The position numbers and the translations under genes are program-made. From positions 1 to 56,410 of IMG/VR virus record IMGVR_UViG_3300031759_000027: a stretch of 56,410 bases of DNA; one strand, written 5' to 3'. The stretch is from a virus. Below the pieces are notes generated by a model that had not been told where the DNA came from, searched no databases, and was given only the letters and a program-made list of their open reading frames with translations. Of this stretch, positions 14,347 through 22,454 are shown piece after piece (position 1 is the first letter of the stretch; every line of letters starts with the position of its first letter).

Positions 14347-15108
14347 TTAGTTTTTCTGACAGATGATTAAATTAACGTATCTTGGAGACCAGTTTTGTTG
14401 ACTAGAGCCGCCATCAGTTCCACCTGAGTGGGAGTGATTGATGTCAGTATTATATATGCCAATGCCTGTTGCAGCACCAGCAGTGGTACCACCTCCGTCG
14501 TAGCTAGCATTTACACCGCCGTCAACTAAGTTACCACCATTGCCGTCCCAGTTTGTTTGAACTATAAATTGAGTGCCATGCAAAGGTGAATGAGCGTGAC
14601 CAGGATCATATACACCATGGCTATGCGGATTATTTCCGCTCATACCACCTGTTGTAAATCCGTGTGTATGGTATGGAACAACATTCATGATTGTAGGATC
14701 TGCGCTACCACCTACACCACCGCCTGCTGTACTAACAACTCTCATCATACGATTGTTTGCAGTGTCTGAAGTATCTTGCGTCCAACCTGTTGGTGCAGCT
14801 GCCTGGGCGAAAACCATTCTTGTACCAGATGGGACAAAGATATTCTTAATGGCAGTTGTTAAGTTAGTAACAAACCCGCTTAAGTTGCCATCATCGTTTG
14901 CGTTGTTTCCGTCATTGGCAATGAGTTGAGCAACTGCAGCGGCTACAAATGTCGCTTGACGCCAAACAGTATTTGCTTGCTGAGACGATGCAAGACCTGG
15001 TTGAAATCCTTGACCGACGACAGTTGTTAAAGCTGCGTAAGCAGTAGGTGTGAGCGTATTTGCACCTGATTGGGTGGCAAACGGCAAAAATTGATTAGTA
15101 CCTGACAT
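14347..15108 (-). CDS. Tail collar-domain fibre protein (short)
   Basis: 253 residues. After a 100-residue Ala/Asn-rich N-terminus comes the collar domain: GTRMVFAQAAAPTGWTQD, YHTHGF, NPHSHGVYDPGHAH, GIGIYNTDINHSHSG, and a C-terminal SPRYVNLIICQKN. The multiple H-x-H pairs suit metal-binding fibre tips as in T4 short fibres. A longer collar protein lies at 37322-39436 with the same C-terminal plan. Likely host receptor binding or baseplate-proximal fibre. Confidence 0.75.
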   Translation of the reverse strand: MSGTNQFLPFATQSGANTLTPTAYAALTTVVGQGFQPGLASSQQANTVWRQATFVAAAVAQLIANDGNNANDDGNLSGFVTNLTTAIKNIFVPSGTRMVFAQAAAPTGWTQDTSDTANNRMMRVVSTAGGGVGGSADPTIMNVVPYHTHGFTTGGMSGNNPHSHGVYDPGHAHSPLHGTQFIVQTNWDGNGGNLVDGGVNASYDGGGTTAGAATGIGIYNTDINHSHSGGTDGGSSQQNWSPRYVNLIICQKN

Positions 15109-15118
15109 AATCTAATCC

Positions 15119-15694
15119 TTATGGTGGGAAGTGGAAAGTTTGAAGGACACCAGCCGGTCTAAGTGGCAGATATCCATTTTGAAGCAGGCCAATTAGTAAT
15201 GCTGATGGCTTAGCTGAAAAGTAAACGTCGATCGTATCGTTTTGATTATCGACAAATGTAATTGTGATGCCAGTTCCTGAAAACACCTCTTGAAAATCAA
15301 CCAGATACTGCTCAGTAGAACCGTCCCATTGATTCGCTGCGATTTTTGCCTTAAGCATAATCCTATACGTGCCATCGTCCATGGTCACTGAATAGTTAAT
15401 TGGCTGTCCATTTCCATACCAGATACCTTGATCCCAACCTAGTCCTGTAGTGTCCCAACTAAAATAGACTAGTAACGGAGTTTGAATGGTTCTTGGAAGA
15501 CCAACCCATAAACCAATTGCGTCTAATTGCGCTCCAAATGCTACATCAATGTCATAAAGACTTGGTGTTGATTGTGCCAGCGCAATAGTATCTGCCCATG
15601 CTTGGCAAACACTTGACACCATGGACATAAATTTAGGAGCCGTCTGATATTCAGACGTGATCAAGCTGGTGTAGGGAGTAACGTTGCCGCTCAT
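15119..15694 (-). CDS. Baseplate protein, DUF2612-like
   Basis: 191 residues. The N-terminus (LITSEYQTAPKFMSMV) and LDAIGLWVGLPR...YFSWDTTGLGWDQGIWY match the DUF2612 phage family, found just downstream of baseplate J proteins and thought to link baseplate to fibres. The start overlaps the stop of the J-like gene. Confidence 0.75.
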   Translation of the reverse strand: MSGNVTPYTSLITSEYQTAPKFMSMVSSVCQAWADTIALAQSTPSLYDIDVAFGAQLDAIGLWVGLPRTIQTPLLVYFSWDTTGLGWDQGIWYGNGQPINYSVTMDDGTYRIMLKAKIAANQWDGSTEQYLVDFQEVFSGTGITITFVDNQNDTIDVYFSAKPSALLIGLLQNGYLPLRPAGVLQTFHFPP

Positions 15695-16881
15695 TAGGTC
15701 ACCGTCACAGTAATGTTAGAAGCTGCGCAATTGGCACCTTGATTATAGGCGATCGGAATATTTGACGTACCAGTTGGACTTGGAGCTGTTCCTAATCTAA
15801 AGTCTGTGATATAGAAAGTCTGACCTTCTGGCAATCCAATCATTGAAGCAATTGCTTGCACTTGCGAGATATAAACACTTTCTCCAATCGACAATCCCGT
15901 AACATAGTTAGTCAAGGCGCTAATGATATCGGCTGTTGTTGTGCTAACGTAACCCGCTAAAGCCTTAATTGTCACTGAGAAGTAAATGTTCACTTCGCCA
16001 AGCACAAAATAGTTGATGACGGATGTCAAACCAAGTGGACTTGTTTGGGTGTAGCTTGTTGTGCCGTAAGTTTGAATGCCTGGCGACTTGCGCTTAAAGA
16101 TTGCTGCAGTAATATCAGCTACTGAGCCACCCTCAACAATACAAGCAATCGCGTGAGCTGGCACACCATTAGCGTCAGTTGATCCTGTTGGGTTCTCGTA
16201 AACAGTGTAACGATTTACGCCGCTAACAGCTCCAATTGCTGCGTAAATTGATTCCCTGACAGACAAAGCTGGCGTAGCAACAGAAGCCGCTTGTCGTGTC
16301 CTAAGCGCTGCATCTGTTTCAATGGGTTCACCAACAACTGCTGGCGTAGTATTTGAGAAGGTCTGCCAACCAACTTGTGGGTTGTATATCTGGTTGATCG
16401 AAGCTACAACAGCTGAGATAGCTCCAGCTTGTTGCGCTGTTACTGTCACAGTAATTGATCCGCCGGTCGGGATGGTTACTGATGCCGGTAAGTTCCAAAG
16501 ATTTCCACTGGAATCTTGAACAACACCATTTGTGATGATGGTTCCTACCACGCCAGTAACTACGCCAGTTGCAGATGAGTTTGTTGCAATTGTCCTAGTC
16601 AACCCGTTAAGCTTAACTTGAGCTGACAATCCTGTACCTTGCGCATAGTAAGGTGAATAACCTTGAAAAACTGCTATCATCGCTTGGTTGCTGTCATTGA
16701 TTGCGGCTGCAATAACCGCTATGAATTGCCCGTCTTGCGAATCAGGGGCTACGTAAATATCTGACCCGTAAATATTTTGAAACGTTGCAATTAAGCTTTG
16801 ATAGATGTCAGCGTATTGTGGCGCTGAAATGCCAGAATTGCTAACTGTCGGGGCTAAGGTTGCTAGTGGATATGTGGCCAT
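15694..16881 (-). CDS. Baseplate J-like wedge protein
   Basis: 395 residues. GISAPQYADIYQSLIATFQNIYGSD at the N-terminus (split here by family variation), GQFIAVIAAAINDSNQAM, ETDAALRTRQAASVAT and SPGIQTYGT are the usual markers of Mu gp47/T4 gp6-like wedge proteins. Six copies normally form the baseplate ring. It is flanked by gp25-like and DUF2612 genes, as in simple contractile baseplates. Confidence 0.88.
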   Translation of the reverse strand: MATYPLATLAPTVSNSGISAPQYADIYQSLIATFQNIYGSDIYVAPDSQDGQFIAVIAAAINDSNQAMIAVFQGYSPYYAQGTGLSAQVKLNGLTRTIATNSSATGVVTGVVGTIITNGVVQDSSGNLWNLPASVTIPTGGSITVTVTAQQAGAISAVVASINQIYNPQVGWQTFSNTTPAVVGEPIETDAALRTRQAASVATPALSVRESIYAAIGAVSGVNRYTVYENPTGSTDANGVPAHAIACIVEGGSVADITAAIFKRKSPGIQTYGTTSYTQTSPLGLTSVINYFVLGEVNIYFSVTIKALAGYVSTTTADIISALTNYVTGLSIGESVYISQVQAIASMIGLPEGQTFYITDFRLGTAPSPTGTSNIPIAYNQGANCAASNITVTVT

Positions 16882-16888
16882 AGTGATC

Positions 16889-17242
16889 TCATAGATTTAT
16901 TGCAAGTTGAGCTTGACCATACTGCGTATTGATTGTGCAGTTGACAAGAGCCGCTCGGGTTGTAGGATCTACTCCGCTGGCGTATGAATCGATACTAGTT
17001 ACCCCTTGGGTATCTAGAATGACTTGTTGAATTGCCGCATCGTAAGTAGAGATTGTGCCAGCTCCCAAAATTTGAGAGTTGTATGGTGTTCCGTAGGTTA
17101 TGTCTAAAAACCACTCACCTTCAAATACTTTTAATCTGGTCATAACAGCTTGAGCCACTGCAGCCGGAACATCCTGATAGAAATTCCCGCCTCCTAGGCC
17201 AAAGGTGTAATCACCGGTAGAAGATAGTTGACGATATTTCAT
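16889..17242 (-). CDS. gp25-like baseplate wedge protein
   Basis: 117 residues. GDYTFGLGGGNFYQDVPAAV, LKVFEGEWFLDITYGTPY and ILGAGT match the gp25/W-like lysozyme-fold family that nucleates the sheath at the baseplate. The position between spike and J-like gene agrees. Confidence 0.75.
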   Translation of the reverse strand: MKYRQLSSTGDYTFGLGGGNFYQDVPAAVAQAVMTRLKVFEGEWFLDITYGTPYNSQILGAGTISTYDAAIQQVILDTQGVTSIDSYASGVDPTTRAALVNCTINTQYGQAQLAINL

Positions 17243-17244
17243 AA

Positions 17245-18018
17245 TTAGCCTGTAGGTAATCCTGTAGTGCCACCTTGAGGATCTGGGTGGGTGTGATGTC
17301 CGACAGTATGTCCATTGAAGGTGCCCTCGCCAGTGGCTGTGACAGGTCCTGTAATAGAAACTCCAGAACCTCCAGTTCCGCCATTTCCTGAGATACTGCC
17401 ATTAACTACTAAATTTCCATTGAGTGTTGTAGTTGGCGCATTAACAATCACCTGTGCGGCGTTAATCGTAACGTTTCCTGATGTGGTAACTGTTGATCCT
17501 GCTGGCGCGGTTAGGTTTATATGGTGGTCTGTTGTGATCTCTACGTAAGTTTCACCGGTATCAGTTCTTAACTGGACATTGCTAGTGCTAACAGACGGGA
17601 CAGTTCTAACTTGTGATCTTGGTCCAACTAGAGCAAAACCATCTGAAAGGTCATTCATTCTTAAAAGCGGTAGCTGGTTCTTATACCCGCCATTTTGCCA
17701 CCAGGTGTCAATGCAGCGCGATGAAAAGATCACAAGGCATTCGTCACCGTTCTTAATCGGAAAGGTCAGGGTAAAGCCGCCGCCAGACGGGTAAATGACT
17801 GGAACGTCTAATAGAACAGGAATCTCAACCTGGGATATCTCTGCGGTCTCAGGATCTTTCAGAGGGATCAAAACTGCTGGCTTTACTGTGCAGGTCATAG
17901 CAGAAGGATTAAATGACTGGATGATCCCTGGTAAAGCCGTCCAGACTTCTTTCTGGTGACCTTCCATTGCCGTTAAGATGGCAAGCGTATTATTCTCGTA
18001 GCGCTCGTTCCGGTTCAT
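17245..18018 (-). CDS. Gp138-type baseplate spike (membrane-puncturing)
   Basis: 257 residues. An OB-fold-like N-terminus (VWTALPGIIQSFNPSAMTC, VPVIYPSGGGFTLTFPI) is followed by a beta-helix of repeated hydrophobic/Asn strands (NVTINAAQVIVNAPTTT). It ends in HTVGHHTHPDPQGG, an H-x-H tip that binds iron in related spikes. ATG 18018 is chosen because GGAG lies eight bases upstream; an in-frame start 66 bases earlier lies inside the hub gene. Confidence 0.82.
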   Translation of the reverse strand: MNRNERYENNTLAILTAMEGHQKEVWTALPGIIQSFNPSAMTCTVKPAVLIPLKDPETAEISQVEIPVLLDVPVIYPSGGGFTLTFPIKNGDECLVIFSSRCIDTWWQNGGYKNQLPLLRMNDLSDGFALVGPRSQVRTVPSVSTSNVQLRTDTGETYVEITTDHHINLTAPAGSTVTTSGNVTINAAQVIVNAPTTTLNGNLVVNGSISGNGGTGGSGVSITGPVTATGEGTFNGHTVGHHTHPDPQGGTTGLPTG

Positions 18019-18020
18019 TC

Positions 18021-19013
18021 TTAAACTCCAGGCACCTTGCCAGTTGTCAAATCGATTGCCAGACAGATGAGATCTGTGTACCACTCATCACCTCTGGTAT
18101 CACCCACGTGCTCGACCACAAAAGCCATATAAGTTCCGTTTTTTGAGACCGGCGCTAAGGGCTGTCTTGCACTTCGGCTATTATAAAGAATTTGTGAAGG
18201 ATTCGACACAGCATTAGTGGTCTGGTTAATATCATTGCTATTCAGCTCCACAAGCTGACCAATTTTGATCTTGCTGTTTAGCAGGCATCGAACCCGGATG
18301 CCGCCGTCTGTCTGCTCTGGGATGCCAATCATGCCAGTTGCAGAATTGATTTTGACAACCTCATTTGAAGCGTATTGCGTCAATGGTGTGACTACGACTT
18401 TACCATTTTGGATTGACCACTGAGATCCCAGTGACCTGCTGTACATTCTCATTTGTGATCTACTCATTCCAAATAGGACCTGTCCCCTGATCACTGGAAC
18501 GAAAGCGGGAGTCCATGTAGCAAACATCTGATTGAGGTCTGATGCTGGTTGACCATTTTTGGAGTTTATGTCATCGGCAATCCGTTGCATTGCGTCTTTT
18601 GGGGTCTCACCGGCTTTGATATTTTCATTGATAAACGATTGAGAATATCCAAGGTCACCGTCAGAAGCCAAGATATCAACATAAGAGTTAATGTTGTTCT
18701 CGCGCCCGATTCTGAGCTGTTTAATGGTCCCATCAAAAATGATACCAAAATTGCCTTCACCCTCATAGCCAGCTTCTAAAATAACCCGGTTAAATTCGCC
18801 CAGATTTTGAAGATTGCCCTTATCCCGGCTAAGGATCTGGTTAATTGTGTTTTGAGATAGGTTATAAACCCGAGCTACCAGATTATCAGGAACTTCGACA
18901 TCAGCATTTTGTGTGCTAAATTTAATTTTGAATTCAGACAGATTGATAACAGCTTTGTCGCTGATGACACTAAGTTTGATCTTTCTGATCCATTGATTTG
19001 AAAGAGTGGTCAT
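18021..19013 (-). CDS. Baseplate hub protein
   Basis: 330 residues. Strand-rich, with a Mu gp44/Pam3-hub type layout: KIKLSVISDKAVINLSEFKIKF, IFDGTIKQLRIGREN, DGDLGYSQSFINENIKAGETP, RGQVLFGMSRSQMRMY. It lies between plug and spike genes, the standard hub place. It would form the trimeric channel above the spike. Confidence 0.75.
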   Translation of the reverse strand: MTTLSNQWIRKIKLSVISDKAVINLSEFKIKFSTQNADVEVPDNLVARVYNLSQNTINQILSRDKGNLQNLGEFNRVILEAGYEGEGNFGIIFDGTIKQLRIGRENNINSYVDILASDGDLGYSQSFINENIKAGETPKDAMQRIADDINSKNGQPASDLNQMFATWTPAFVPVIRGQVLFGMSRSQMRMYSRSLGSQWSIQNGKVVVTPLTQYASNEVVKINSATGMIGIPEQTDGGIRVRCLLNSKIKIGQLVELNSNDINQTTNAVSNPSQILYNSRSARQPLAPVSKNGTYMAFVVEHVGDTRGDEWYTDLICLAIDLTTGKVPGV

Positions 19014-19318
19014 GGTGTGGTAAAGATTAGATGCGAAGATGTACCAATGTTAGAAAAGGTCGGAACAGCCGTAGCGTTGCCGTCTGTTGAAACTGTAAGA
19101 GTCCCGCCAAAATACATGTCTGGATAAGGCTCTAATAAATTAGTTCCAGTCACCAAAGGAATTCCTTGAACCATAGGATTTCCCTGACTATCTGAAATAT
19201 CGATCGTCCAAATATTAGAAAAGCTGTTCCAACGCATGTAAATCTGATAAGTTTGTCCGCCTAACTGGATAGAAAAACTTTGCGCTTGGGGACTTAATGG
19301 AATTTCGTATGCTGCCAT
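19010..19318 (-). CDS. Baseplate plug protein (Pam3 gp18-like)
   Basis: 102 residues. YEIPLSPQAQSFSIQLGG, IWTIDISDSQGNPMVQGIP and LVTGTNLLEPYPDMYFGG fit the small plug protein described for the minimal baseplate of cyanophage Pam3. It overlaps the hub gene by four bases. Confidence 0.75.
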   Translation of the reverse strand: MAAYEIPLSPQAQSFSIQLGGQTYQIYMRWNSFSNIWTIDISDSQGNPMVQGIPLVTGTNLLEPYPDMYFGGTLTVSTDGNATAVPTFSNIGTSSHLIFTTP

Positions 19319-19320
19319 GA

Positions 19321-20046
19321 TTATGCCACCTTCACGTCGCTGTAAGGAATGACGCTTTGATTACCTTTAGGGACAGTAGATTCTGTTTTACCTGGGTCTG
19401 CTTGAGTTTCGCTAGAAAGCAAAACAGTTTGGGAATTCACAAGAATAACTTCTTTGCAGTTCATCACAACAAATAATGCATTCTCGCTTTTTTCCTCAGT
19501 TTCAACAACTAAGCTTTTGCAGATCATATTTTGATAAAGTCGTTTTCCAGTTTGAATTGAAAAGAGTGCTCTATTTTTCTGCAAAGTTTGAAGTTGTTTA
19601 TAGATCGAATTGATTTGACTAGCTTCAGAACCTGTCATTGCTGATTGAATTAAGCTACCTGCTTGATAAGCCGCAACCCCAATAGCTGCAGCATTAACAA
19701 TTCGATTGGCTGATGCATTTGTAGCTCCAACAGCTGTGGCTGCAGATAAACCAGCATTGATCAATGGCCCAAAACCTGATGGGCTGTTTGACCAGGCAAT
19801 CTCTAAAACTAGTTCTGCAGGTCTTTTAAACGCGTGGTCAGAGATCATTGCTCCGACCTCAACAGGATGCTCAGTGACTTCCAATTCGTCGTTATGAATC
19901 TCTCTGATGGTAGCTTGTGCCTTGATTGATTGCAATGTAGAACCATCAGGATTCTTGATATTAAAGAATCGACGGTTAGGTTTGATAATAATTGCATTCA
20001 GACCTAATTGAAGGCCGGCAATTGCGTAGCCAGTAAAATTGCTCAT
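19321..20046 (-). CDS. Dit-like tail/baseplate protein
   Basis: 241 residues. The N-terminal half has EVTEHPVEVGAMISDHAFKRP followed by AELVLEIAWS, a Dit-like N-domain signature, then a Gly/Ala-rich hydrophobic centre (AATAVGATNASANRIVNAAA) and a strand-rich C-terminus. It lies directly after the tape measure gene, as distal-tail proteins do. Confidence 0.7.
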   Translation of the reverse strand: MSNFTGYAIAGLQLGLNAIIIKPNRRFFNIKNPDGSTLQSIKAQATIREIHNDELEVTEHPVEVGAMISDHAFKRPAELVLEIAWSNSPSGFGPLINAGLSAATAVGATNASANRIVNAAAIGVAAYQAGSLIQSAMTGSEASQINSIYKQLQTLQKNRALFSIQTGKRLYQNMICKSLVVETEEKSENALFVVMNCKEVILVNSQTVLLSSETQADPGKTESTVPKGNQSVIPYSDVKVA

Positions 20047-21443
20047 GGTTGTAGTCCCGCAGTATTTCTTGTTACATCACCAATCTGCCGTTGAAGCGTC
20101 ATAGCAATGCTCTTTGAGATTGATTGGGCATCAGTACCAGTAACATTAAAATCATTTTTGATAGTCACATTATTTGCAGTAGAAGAATTTCCGCCACCAC
20201 CTAATGATCGGTTAAAACGATCTTGATATTGTTCTGACGTGAACCCTCTGTTTGCAGCTAGACCTTCAGAGGTCATTTTGCCTTGTGGGTTTCCGGTGTA
20301 CCAGACATTTGCCGCCTTGCCCATATCGCCGTATTGTTGAAGTAATTCAGACGCGTACTTTTTTGCAACTGTGTCTTGGATTTCTTTTGGTGCTGATTTA
20401 GCGCTGCCAAATTCTTGACCAACGCCATATTTTTTAGTTAACGACTGCCAGGTGCTATCAATAAACTGATACGCCCCAGATGCTGTTGAAAGAGGATTTT
20501 TTGCGCCGTAGTTTCCGCCAGATGATTCAACGCCTTTAATGCCCTTTAAAAACTTATCTACGTTTTCGCTTGTATTTTCAGCAGGTGAAGCTCCTTCAGG
20601 TTTTGGGCCGTTTAAAGGCTTGGACTTACTACCCCAGCGTTTTTCTGCATCTTCTCCTGAGGTTGTCAACCAATCCCAGAATCCAATTTCTCCGTGCGCC
20701 CACTTTGATAGTCCTGCAACTTGCGCGTCAGCTTTAGATGCGATGCTATCTAATGCAGGACCAAATTTGTATAGAAGAGCTTCACCAGCAAAGACGAATG
20801 AATTTTTTAGGCTGTCTACGGTGTTTGCGTAGTGAGCTAATTTTTGTTGATCTTCTTCATTAAACAGTGAGTCTTGTTGATTTTTGTAGCTTCTTGTTTT
20901 TTCAGCTAGCAAATCAAAATTTTGAGCCATTAAAAGATATTGCTCTTTACTGATTCCAAACTGCTCTGCAAACTGCGCAGCAACACCCCTACCTTCGGCA
21001 GTATCTCCAAACTTCTTTTTTAAAGCTTCAACAAGCCGAAGATAATTTTCTAAGTTGTTTGTATCAGCTTTTCTACCGGTGATTGTTTCAAAAAACCCCT
21101 TCATTGCAGGAGTATTTTGTAAGGTAGATCCAAATGATTGTAAGCTAGATTCTGCAGAGTCTGCTGAGATGCCAATCTGTTCTGCAGCTTTACTGAACGC
21201 CTTTACTGAGTTTGGCGTCGTGCCAGAAATACCTGACTCAAAAAATGTTTTTCGTGTCGCGTAAGCAAACTTTGTGGTGGCCGCAACAGTGGCTGCGACG
21301 GCTGCAGCAGCGGCTGTACCGACACCGAGCAGGCGCTTTTGAGTTGTGTTAAGGTTCTCATTAAATTTCAGGTAGGATGAAGCATCAACTTGATAACCAA
21401 GCTTAACTAAATACTCCTGAAGAATTTCAGCGCTTCCTTGCAT
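20043..21443 (-). CDS. Tail tape measure protein with transglycosylase domain
   Basis: 466 residues. Helical N-terminal half with an Ala-rich hydrophobic segment (GVGTAAAAAVAATVAATTKF). A C-terminal lysozyme-like domain starts at IKGVESSGGNYGAKNP with STASGAYQFIDSTW, the transglycosylase pattern with catalytic Glu in GVESSGG. For a tape measure it is short, implying a short contractile tail. The domain would open peptidoglycan at entry. Confidence 0.85.
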   Translation of the reverse strand: MQGSAEILQEYLVKLGYQVDASSYLKFNENLNTTQKRLLGVGTAAAAAVAATVAATTKFAYATRKTFFESGISGTTPNSVKAFSKAAEQIGISADSAESSLQSFGSTLQNTPAMKGFFETITGRKADTNNLENYLRLVEALKKKFGDTAEGRGVAAQFAEQFGISKEQYLLMAQNFDLLAEKTRSYKNQQDSLFNEEDQQKLAHYANTVDSLKNSFVFAGEALLYKFGPALDSIASKADAQVAGLSKWAHGEIGFWDWLTTSGEDAEKRWGSKSKPLNGPKPEGASPAENTSENVDKFLKGIKGVESSGGNYGAKNPLSTASGAYQFIDSTWQSLTKKYGVGQEFGSAKSAPKEIQDTVAKKYASELLQQYGDMGKAANVWYTGNPQGKMTSEGLAANRGFTSEQYQDRFNRSLGGGGNSSTANNVTIKNDFNVTGTDAQSISKSIAMTLQRQIGDVTRNTAGLQP

Positions 21444-21594
21444 GGCTCACCCGTTCCTGATTCTCTGCTTCTACATCAAGTGCCTCATTCATCTTTGCAA
21501 TATCTATGAGATTGATTTTCCCATTAACTAAAGATTCGTATTGACACATCCCTCGAAGAACAGGTCGAAGAAGCCAGTCTTCTTCACCTGACAT
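21427..21594 (-). CDS. Second tail-assembly chaperone segment (T part)
   Basis: 55 residues if started at ATG 21594: MSGEEDWLLRPVLRGMCQYESL, then NEALDVEAENQ. This small conserved protein normally lies between chaperone and tape measure. No good ribosome site precedes the ATG. The same frame is open upstream to a slippery heptamer inside the first chaperone, so it is more probably made as a -1 frameshift extension (190-residue fusion spanning 21998-21427). It overlaps the tape measure start by 17 bases. Confidence 0.7.
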   Translation of the reverse strand: MSGEEDWLLRPVLRGMCQYESLVNGKINLIDIAKMNEALDVEAENQERVSHARKR

Positions 21595-21605
21595 CCGAGC
21601 AAGTA

Positions 21606-21998
21606 CTATTGATCCACCGCCCCTTGTTGCAAACTGGCTAGGGCGGAATTGAAAAAACTTCCAAGATTCTCCACAATGACAGATGCTGTCAACTGCAATA
21701 AAGTAGCTAGGTCAATCTCAGAGAACATCAACACGCCATTGGGCATTAACTTCACCCAACCGGTATCTTGCTTGATTGAGACTACACCTAAGCACTTCTT
21801 AACAATCTCATCTGACTCTTCATCAGACAATCTAGAAAGCAATAAAACGACAAGCAAGGTAACATCCTTGCCTGCGTTTCGATCAGCCACTAGACCTTCT
21901 ACGATTGGAATTGCAGGACCTAATTTGCGAGCAACCGCTAACTGCTCGAAAACAGTTAGCTTGCCGATATCAAACTGGCCACAATTGAGGTCAATCAT
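21606..21998 (-). CDS. Tail assembly chaperone (G part)
   Basis: 130 residues. FDIGKLTVFEQLAVARKLGPAI and a helical core followed by VKLMPNGVLMFSEIDL match myophage tail chaperones that coat the tape measure before tube assembly. Its 3' end contains the slippery site for production of the longer form. Gene order tube, chaperone, tape measure is as expected. Confidence 0.78.
   Translation of the reverse strand: MIDLNCGQFDIGKLTVFEQLAVARKLGPAIPIVEGLVADRNAGKDVTLLVVLLLSRLSDEESDEIVKKCLGVVSIKQDTGWVKLMPNGVLMFSEIDLATLLQLTASVIVENLGSFFNSALASLQQGAVDQ
21651..21657 (-). promoter_or_regulatory. Slippery heptamer T TTT TTC for -1 frameshift
   Basis: On the minus strand the zero-frame codons read AGT TTT TTC, giving the canonical X XXY YYZ pattern with X=Y=T. 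After a -1 slip the frame continues without a stop through 24 codons (starting QFRPSQFATRGGS) into the conserved second chaperone segment, ending at 21427. Confidence 0.75.
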
Positions 21999-22441
21999 TA
22001 TGCACCGCTCCCGAGTGTACGATCAATAATACCGGCTTGGAAAGTCCATTCATTCATGCCGGCTTCTTTTGCGTAGGTAATCGCAGGCGCCTTACGGAAC
22101 GCCACGATCTGACATGTGATCACGTCTTGAGTTTGACTGTTAGCGATACTAATCGTATTCTGGCCATGATTAGCACCAGATGCGGTTTGAAACGCGTACA
22201 TCAAGCTCAATTGCTGATTTACCGGTGAGGTCTTAAGCAGACGCACAGTAATGGTGCCAGACTTATTGGCATGCAATGAGTGCATTGGCGTACCATCAGC
22301 TGCGATAGTCATGGTGTTGATATCTTCAGTAGGCTCTACTGTGATACCTTCTTCTGAAACTGCTGCACCAGCACCTAAGTTAATAGAACCACCAGGTCCG
22401 GTGATTGCAACTTGCGTATCTAAGAAGCTATATGTTGTCAT
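21998..22441 (-). CDS. Tail tube protein (DUF3277-like)
   Basis: 147 residues. MTTYSFLDTQVAITGPGGSI, EGITVEPTEDINTMTIAADG and a C-terminal AITYAKEAGMNEWTFQAGI match the DUF3277 tube family of myophages. Hexameric rings would stack to form the inner tail tube. It lies directly after the sheath gene. Confidence 0.85.
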   Translation of the reverse strand: MTTYSFLDTQVAITGPGGSINLGAGAAVSEEGITVEPTEDINTMTIAADGTPMHSLHANKSGTITVRLLKTSPVNQQLSLMYAFQTASGANHGQNTISIANSQTQDVITCQIVAFRKAPAITYAKEAGMNEWTFQAGIIDRTLGSGA

Positions 22442-22454
22442 TGATCTCTCCTAA

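Noticed and set aside
21606-21640. Frameshift at the CAACAAGGGGCGG run near the end of the chaperone gene
   Set aside because: It does not allow tRNA re-pairing in the -1 frame; the T TTT TTC site upstream does.
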